Below, piece after piece: positions 59,428 through 64,000 of a stretch of DNA of 64,000 nucleotides (the stretch's first letter is position 1; each line of letters opens with the position of its first letter). The notes beneath the pieces were generated by a model. It was not told the origin of the DNA. It saw only the letters and a list, made by a program, of their open reading frames with translations, and searched no databases. Made by a program: the position numbers and the translations under genes. Source of the stretch: Pratylenchus scribneri. Its lineage: Eukaryota; Nematoda; Chromadorea; Rhabditida; Pratylenchidae. Location: positions 1,178,001 to 1,242,000 of the forward strand of contig JAQSEB010000147.1 of assembly GCA_030063045.1 (NCBI GenBank). Direction: 5' to 3'.

Positions 59428-62400
59428 ATGGATATGCTGCCAAATGAGGTTTTGCTTGAACTTCTTTTATTTTGCCCTCTTTTGTCCATCATTGGCAACA
59501 TTTCACTCATAAACCGTCGTTTTGCTTCAATCAGCCATTTGGTTTATATAAAATTTTTAAATAAAAAATTTAAAATATTATTTTTGATACTTTTCGATTA
59601 TGGTGCACCTTTTTGAAAAGGCATATATTGGTATTCTACATCAGAAAGTTTATTGAGTAACTTATCGGTTATCGAAATCCTATATATTTAAGAAATTACA
59701 TGTGATAAGGATTAGGGTTAGGGATACGTGAGATTATTTATATCCCACCCCTAAATGACCCTAACGCCTAACCCTATACTGGATGACCTATAGGAGAGAT
59801 CTACACTTTTCCCTAGTTTATCCAAAAAAAACTGGATACAGAGATAACCAACATGTACCGGTTTTTGTTGCCGACGTATCAGATATTACACTCCTAAAAA
59901 GATGGATAAAAATTTTTCAAGTAGTAGGTGTACTAACTAAACCGAAAAGAACCTTCTTTTTATATTTCCTGCTCTTTTGTACAAGCTTATAAAGTTGTAA
60001 ATTTTTAATCTAAATATGCTTTTAATATTATCATATCAAGTATAAGTTAAAATGAAAAAAATTCTCAGATAATTAGAAAGACATTAGGAAAAATATGATT
60101 TTCAAAAAAACATTTTTGAAATAAATAAATGGTTTAATAAAAAAAATTATAATTAATATTCCCAATTCAGATTTTATTTCCAGCCAATAAGGAGGAGGAA
60201 GAAGCCAAAAGAATTGCAATTAAATCGCGAAGAATTGTGCAAATTTCAATAAAATCAAGCAAAAAGTCAAGGAAACGAAAGTGGCCTTTTAATTCTGATG
60301 ATAATGAAAATGTTAAAGAGAATATTGATGAGACTGAAAATGGAAATAAAGAGCAAAAAGATGAAGAATTCAATATTGTTGTTAAATTGAAATTTGATGA
60401 TACAACTTTAGGGGTAAATTGTTTTTTGTCCTCAAAAAAATGTATTAAATAATTTTACAGATAATTCCTCTACCCGAATGTGCTCCACCTTCAGAATGGA
60501 AATCGAGAGTGGGAAAATTTTATTTTAATATTTCTTCTAATTGCGATTACAACAAATTTCCCGAATTAATTAATTTTGTCCAATTTTTGATTGAATCTGG
60601 CCAAATTGATGGTTCCATTGTGAAATTATACGTAAGAATATTTAATTATAATGAAAAATTTATTGGAATTTCTATTATAATAATATTTTTAAGATAATTA
60701 GAATAAAATTTAATTATCAAAAATGTGATTTAATTTCATCGTTCTTTAATGCGTTTAAATAAAAAGGATCTTTGCTGGAATTTGACTCATTTTGAGACTG
60801 GTTTTGCATCGCTTTTTTGTGGGAATGTTTTACAATTTGAAATGAGGGATGTCGGCGTTGATGATAGTAGTGAGTATATTTTATTATAAAATTTTTTAAT
60901 TATTTAAAAATAATTTAAATTCGAATCGAAGAAATCTATATATTTTAAGTAAAAAATAATATTTTATGCATATTTATATTTATATATTCATAAATCATTT
61001 GTGAAATTGAATTTTTCACCAAAATTTCAAATTAAAAAAAAACAAAAAATGCTAATTAATTTATATTTAATTTAGCGTATGATTGGGAATCATATCATGC
61101 GAATCCATTCATTATTGAATTCTTTCAAGAAATTCCATGTTGTACATAACCATGGCGGCAGTGTCAATGCTGCCAGTAAGTAATTGGTGAAATTAAATAA
61201 TAATATAAACAATACCTTGGTAATAGTAATGGGGCCCAAAATAGAATTTTCAGCAAAATTCTTTATTCTTTTTCCACTTTAATAATATGCAAATAATGTT
61301 AATTGCCAAGATTGGTTATGATAAATTATTTATCATAAAATGCCCAAAAATTTGTAAAGATATTGAAAGAATTAATTTATAATTAAATTAATTTCTCAAA
61401 AATAGTATAATTTTATTTAAAATAAAAATTATTTTTTAGTGGACTATAAATGGAATCGAAATAATATAATAGAATGGCTTTTACGACCTTTGCCTCCTTC
61501 ATCTAAATATCATTGTCTTGGTGGACGCAAATTATTTGTCTACTCCAGTGAAGTGCATTATTTAGCGAAATTAATTAACAAAATCATTTTGGTAAGATGA
61601 TTTATTTGTGTTTAAATAATTGATAATATCAAAATTTAATAAAAAATTAATTAGAAAATATTTTTATATCAATCATTTTTCTGCAGAATTTCTTGCAAAG
61701 TTGGGAGCCATGTTCTTTTGAAATTTGGATATTTTGTGATAGCGAGAACGAGTACACTCTCGCCGATTATTTGCCAAAGACTAATTTAGGCATCCATGAA
61801 ATCACAGGCGAAGCATTCAGAATTGCTCAAATAGAGCACAATGATTTGTCAAACTTTTGCAATGAAACAATGAATACTCTCTGGTTCAATAATAAAATTC
61901 ATTACACTAATTGGTAAGCCCTTTATTATATTTTTTAATAGGAATCAAAAATTACTTATTTTATTAGTCCATGAAATTGGTAGGGGATCTTTTATTGTTG
62001 CCATTTAAACAAAAAGAGCCATTGTCTGCTCAATAAGAAGTAATTTATCTCTGAAAAACGATATTAAATATCTTTGGGAACCCAAAAAAGTCCTATATAA
62101 TTTTGCTTTTTTATTATTAAATCTTTATTTTTTTGAGAATGTAAAAAAATATTCAAGGAGAAAATTGAAAATTCTTTCTATTTTTTCAGAAAATTCGAAA
62201 TGACATCTTATGAGGTCTTTTAGGATTTTCGAAAGGCATATTGCCTTCCACAATATTTGCTTTCTTATTGGGCATAGCTATACCCAAGCCAATATAATGG
62301 CCCAGGAATTGAATTGGTTTAGCCATTAAAATTCACTAATATTAAATTCAAGTCATAGAAAAATTTGAAAACTGCATTTTAATCAAACGAAAAAAATGCA

Positions 62401-62514
62401 TTTATAAAATATTTCAGGGAAGAAGTGTATAAAATTCGCCGTTGTCCAGCCGAACAAATTGATGAGCCATCGATTTTCTTTAATCACGAGGATCAATGTT
62501 ATCTTGGCATTTAA
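59428..62514 (+). CDS. F-box-type protein with probable 1-nt frameshift in exon 5
   Basis: Exons 59428-59541, 60171-60413, 60461-60631, 60767-60869, 61076-61175, 61440-61591, 61687-61913 and 62418-62514. The N-terminus MDMLPNEVLLELLLFCPLLS then INRRFASISHL is an F-box pattern, the part that would bind Skp1 in an SCF ubiquitin ligase. A charged segment follows (KSSKKSRKRKWPF, then acidic), a possible nuclear-localisation signal. The C-terminal part (WEPCSFEIWIFCDSENE, WEEVYKIRRCP) would be the substrate-binding region, family unrecognised. Exon 5 is 100 nt where flanking phases demand a multiple of 3. Its first half reads YDWESYHANPFIIEFFQ and its second half reads KFHVVHNHGGSVNAA one frame over, so one extra nucleotide near 61126-61132 is likely. 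A weaker donor inside exon 4 could avoid the shift. The exon 1-2 junction has a second in-frame alternative (59602 to 60184). Confidence 0.7.
59690..59800. repeat. inverted AGGGTTAGGG / CCCTAACGCC repeat in intron 1
   Basis: GGATTAGGGTTAGGGAT and its partner CCCTAACGCCTAACCCTA form a hairpin. It resembles the GGGTTAGG cores of the MITEs in the dehydrogenase introns. Two or three units only, so it is not telomeric. Confidence 0.5.
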
Positions 62515-63130
62515 TTGTTATGGACCCCTTCAATTAATTATAATTATCAATTAAAATGTGTTTCAACAATTTTGACGATATTTGGACAATAATTTGATTG
62601 TTTATGATTTAATCCGAATATTTTTTTTTAAAATAATTTTACAATTTATTTTAAGCATTTTTTGATAAAACATTTTTTCATTCTTCTTATATTTATTTTA
62701 AATATTGCATTATAAAATTTCTAGTTAGATTTTAAGAAAATCGGTCTTTTCATTTTGGCCAAATTTTTGCATTCTCTGTCCTAAAGATTATTAATATGAA
62801 AAAAAGGTTTATATTTAAGGCTTTATTATGTTGAAAAATCATAAAACGCATTAGTTTCAATTTTCAAACCCAGAATTATTAACAAGCTTAAAAAGGTTCA
62901 AAACCGTTCCTTTTTTATTTAGGCAAGTAAACACAATTATTTATTTTACTCGCTTTCTTGGCAATGCTTTCTTCCTTTTAATTTTTGTCATTACTCCGTA
63001 CTCCCCCTAAGAAAGGGAGGAATAGCAAGCAGACATAAAAAGAAAGAGAGAGAATGCAATAAATTCACCACTTCCATTTCCATTGGCTGCCTGCTTCCCA
63101 TAAACATTTCCCAGCAAGAAAGTGTCTTTT
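62515..63130. other. intergenic DNA upstream of the RNA gene
   Basis: No coding exon seen. The last 130 bases are less A+T-rich than the surroundings and should contain the proximal promoter element of the RNA gene, which I could not identify with certainty. Confidence 0.45.
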
Positions 63131-63138
63131 CTATATAA
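63131..63138 (+). promoter_or_regulatory. TATA box of RNA polymerase III type 3 promoter
   Basis: CTATATAA lies about 28 bases before the estimated RNA start (63160), the spacing expected for an external Pol III promoter of the U6 / MRP kind. Confidence 0.6.
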
Positions 63139-63159
63139 CGAGGAAAAAATTCTCCACAT

Positions 63160-63465
63160 TCCCATGTGGTGATGGCGTGCGGCGATGAATCGGAACGACG
63201 GACCAGCCCAAATTTGTGGCTGCTTAAAATGTTCTGAGGAAAGTCCCTGGACCTGAGGCTGAAAGAGTCCACGCCTAGTTGGCGTGCAGTCGAGTGCAAA
63301 AATCCCTATTTACTGTGCCCTTGGGCGATCAAAAAAGGGCAATGATGCCCAAAAGGGAAGAGCCTGATTGCTTTAATTGATGGAAAGGGAGCGCTCGATG
63401 TTCGTCGAAGCAAAAAGTAATGTCGCCAAAACAGAATAGGGCTTACCACGCCTCACCACCAACTT
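63160..63465 (+). ncRNA. RMRP: RNase MRP RNA (RNase P RNA is the alternative)
   Basis: About 306 nt. CR-I is GAGGAAAGTCCCTGGACC at 63236-63253. It is followed by TGAGGCTGAAAGAGTCCACG, which mirrors the CR-I and GARAR-containing region of animal MRP RNAs. CR-V is ACAGAATAGGGCTTACC at 63431-63447, the conserved partner strand of helix P4 shared by all P/MRP RNAs. The 5' stretch GTGGTGATGGCGTG (63166-63179) pairs with CACGCCTCACCAC (63447-63459) to form P1, leaving the usual arrangement P1-P2/P3-CR-I-...-CR-V-P1. A TATA box precedes it and a T-run ends it. The RNA would be the catalytic core of the nucleolar RNase MRP that processes pre-rRNA. The G+C content is above its surroundings. The minus-strand open frame at 62991-63299 is incidental. 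Confidence 0.82.
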
Positions 63466-63469
63466 TTTT
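63464..63469 (+). terminator. Pol III T-run terminator
   Basis: Six T residues follow the closing strand of helix P1 by four bases, as expected for a Pol III transcript end. Confidence 0.65.
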
Positions 63470-63589
63470 GCATTTATGAATTCAATTTTAATTAATTAAA
63501 ATTCCATCCAATTTATTTCTTCTTTTGGTCCTTTTTTTGAGAAAAAAATTTACCCAATTTTTTATTTTTTACCCTAAAAAATTTTGACT

Positions 63590-63705
63590 ACCAATAAATC
63601 GATAATTGATTTTGGACCCTATCTCATCGAGATGCATCGATGGTATAAAAATATAAATTAAAATCGAAAAATTGGAAATATGGTTTAAACGGTTTAACTT
63701 GCACA
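63590..63705. repeat. half copy of the TTCTAA...AACCGG foldback family
   Basis: GACCCTATCTCATCGAGATG then CATCGATGGTATAAAA and AAATATGGTTTAAACGGTTT match one arm plus centre of 15652-15926. The second arm is missing. It lies directly before the start of the last gene. Confidence 0.6.
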
Positions 63706-63752
63706 ATTTTTTAATTTCGAAATTATATGCTAGAAAACAGATAATTAGTTTA

Positions 63753-63931
63753 ATGAATCTCATTTTTATTCTCGTCATATTTTTGGTATTACCTAGAATC
63801 CAATGTCCAAAGTCCAATAAACCAAATATTACATGGAAGGAAATCATTGATGAGCGAAAATTATTTTTAAATTCTAAATTGAGATTGGGTTGGGCACATT
63901 TATTCGGCCGAAGGATGGATGAATCGATTAG
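63753..63931 (+). CDS. secreted protein, first exon only (runs off the window)
   Basis: ATG-initiated, beginning MNLIFILVIFLVLPRIQC, a clean signal peptide. It is then hydrophilic: PKSNKPNITWKEIIDERK with one glycosylation sequon, and GWAHLFGRRMDESIR. A GTAATT donor follows at 63932 in phase 2 (AG then GT). The dibasic GRR could be an amidation/processing site, but the exon is too short to call it a neuropeptide. Family not recognised. Confidence 0.5.
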
Positions 63932-64000
63932 GTAATTTGTGAATAATTTAATAAAAAATATTTTCTAAACAATTAAAATTTCAATTATTAATTATTTTTA

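Noticed and set aside
59690..59800. Telomere-like GGGTTAG sequence
   Set aside because: Only two or three irregular units in an inverted arrangement. It fits a MITE core.
62991..63299. 102-codon minus-strand frame
   Set aside because: It is antisense to the conserved core of the MRP-type RNA gene and has no protein features.

Overview
The window is nuclear DNA from a nematode, most likely a plant-parasitic tylenchid close to Meloidogyne. The reasons are the strong A+T bias (roughly 70 % by eye), multi-exon genes with short GT-AG introns, and the gene set: a nematode Srsx-like chemoreceptor, a secreted SPRY-domain protein, an FLP-33-like neuropeptide precursor and an RNase MRP-type RNA. The genus is inference, not something the sequence proves.

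Layout. 1.5-3.6 kb (- strand): a 292-residue Srsx-like 7TM receptor whose intron 3 is filled by a 26-bp minisatellite; diverged direct repeats flank the gene. 5.1-12.8 kb (+): a secreted cathepsin-B-like protein with a long N-terminal extension, large introns full of nested transposons, and no visible exon for the catalytic cysteine. 14.1-17.2 kb (+): a second 7TM receptor with three foldback elements in its introns. 17.2-25.5 kb: gene-poor, with four or more short inverted-repeat transposons. 25.6-26.3 kb (+): an FLP-33-like precursor. 27.2-30.4 kb (+): a zinc alcohol dehydrogenase of the formaldehyde-dehydrogenase-like group with an apparent 5-nt frameshift at its structural zinc site. 30.4-46.8 kb: gene-poor, with a GGGGCC-packed hAT-type element at 36.4 kb and a 1.8-kb direct duplication interlocked with a 2-kb inverted duplication at 38.5-46.6 kb. 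46.8-50.9 kb (+): a 10-exon, 560-residue class A neuropeptide-type receptor. 51.7-54.4 kb: a terminal-exon fragment, a small secreted-peptide candidate and the secreted SPRY gene. 55.9-58.5 kb (+): a fourth 7TM receptor. 59.4-62.5 kb (+): an F-box-type gene with one probable 1-nt frameshift. 63.16-63.47 kb (+): an RNase MRP (or P) RNA gene with TATA box, P1 helix and T-run terminator. The window ends inside the first exon of another secreted protein.

The genes do not form a pathway. The recurrent theme is sensory or peptidergic signalling (four receptors and one neuropeptide) plus secreted proteins. The most distinctive feature is transposon structure. At least five hAT-type elements have exact 8-bp target duplications. 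Each element is built from its own short motif repeated in both orientations (AACCG, CAATATT, CGGCTA, GGGGCC, GACGA). They are nested in each other, in palindromes and in introns. One palindrome still holds the uninterrupted target site in its other arm.
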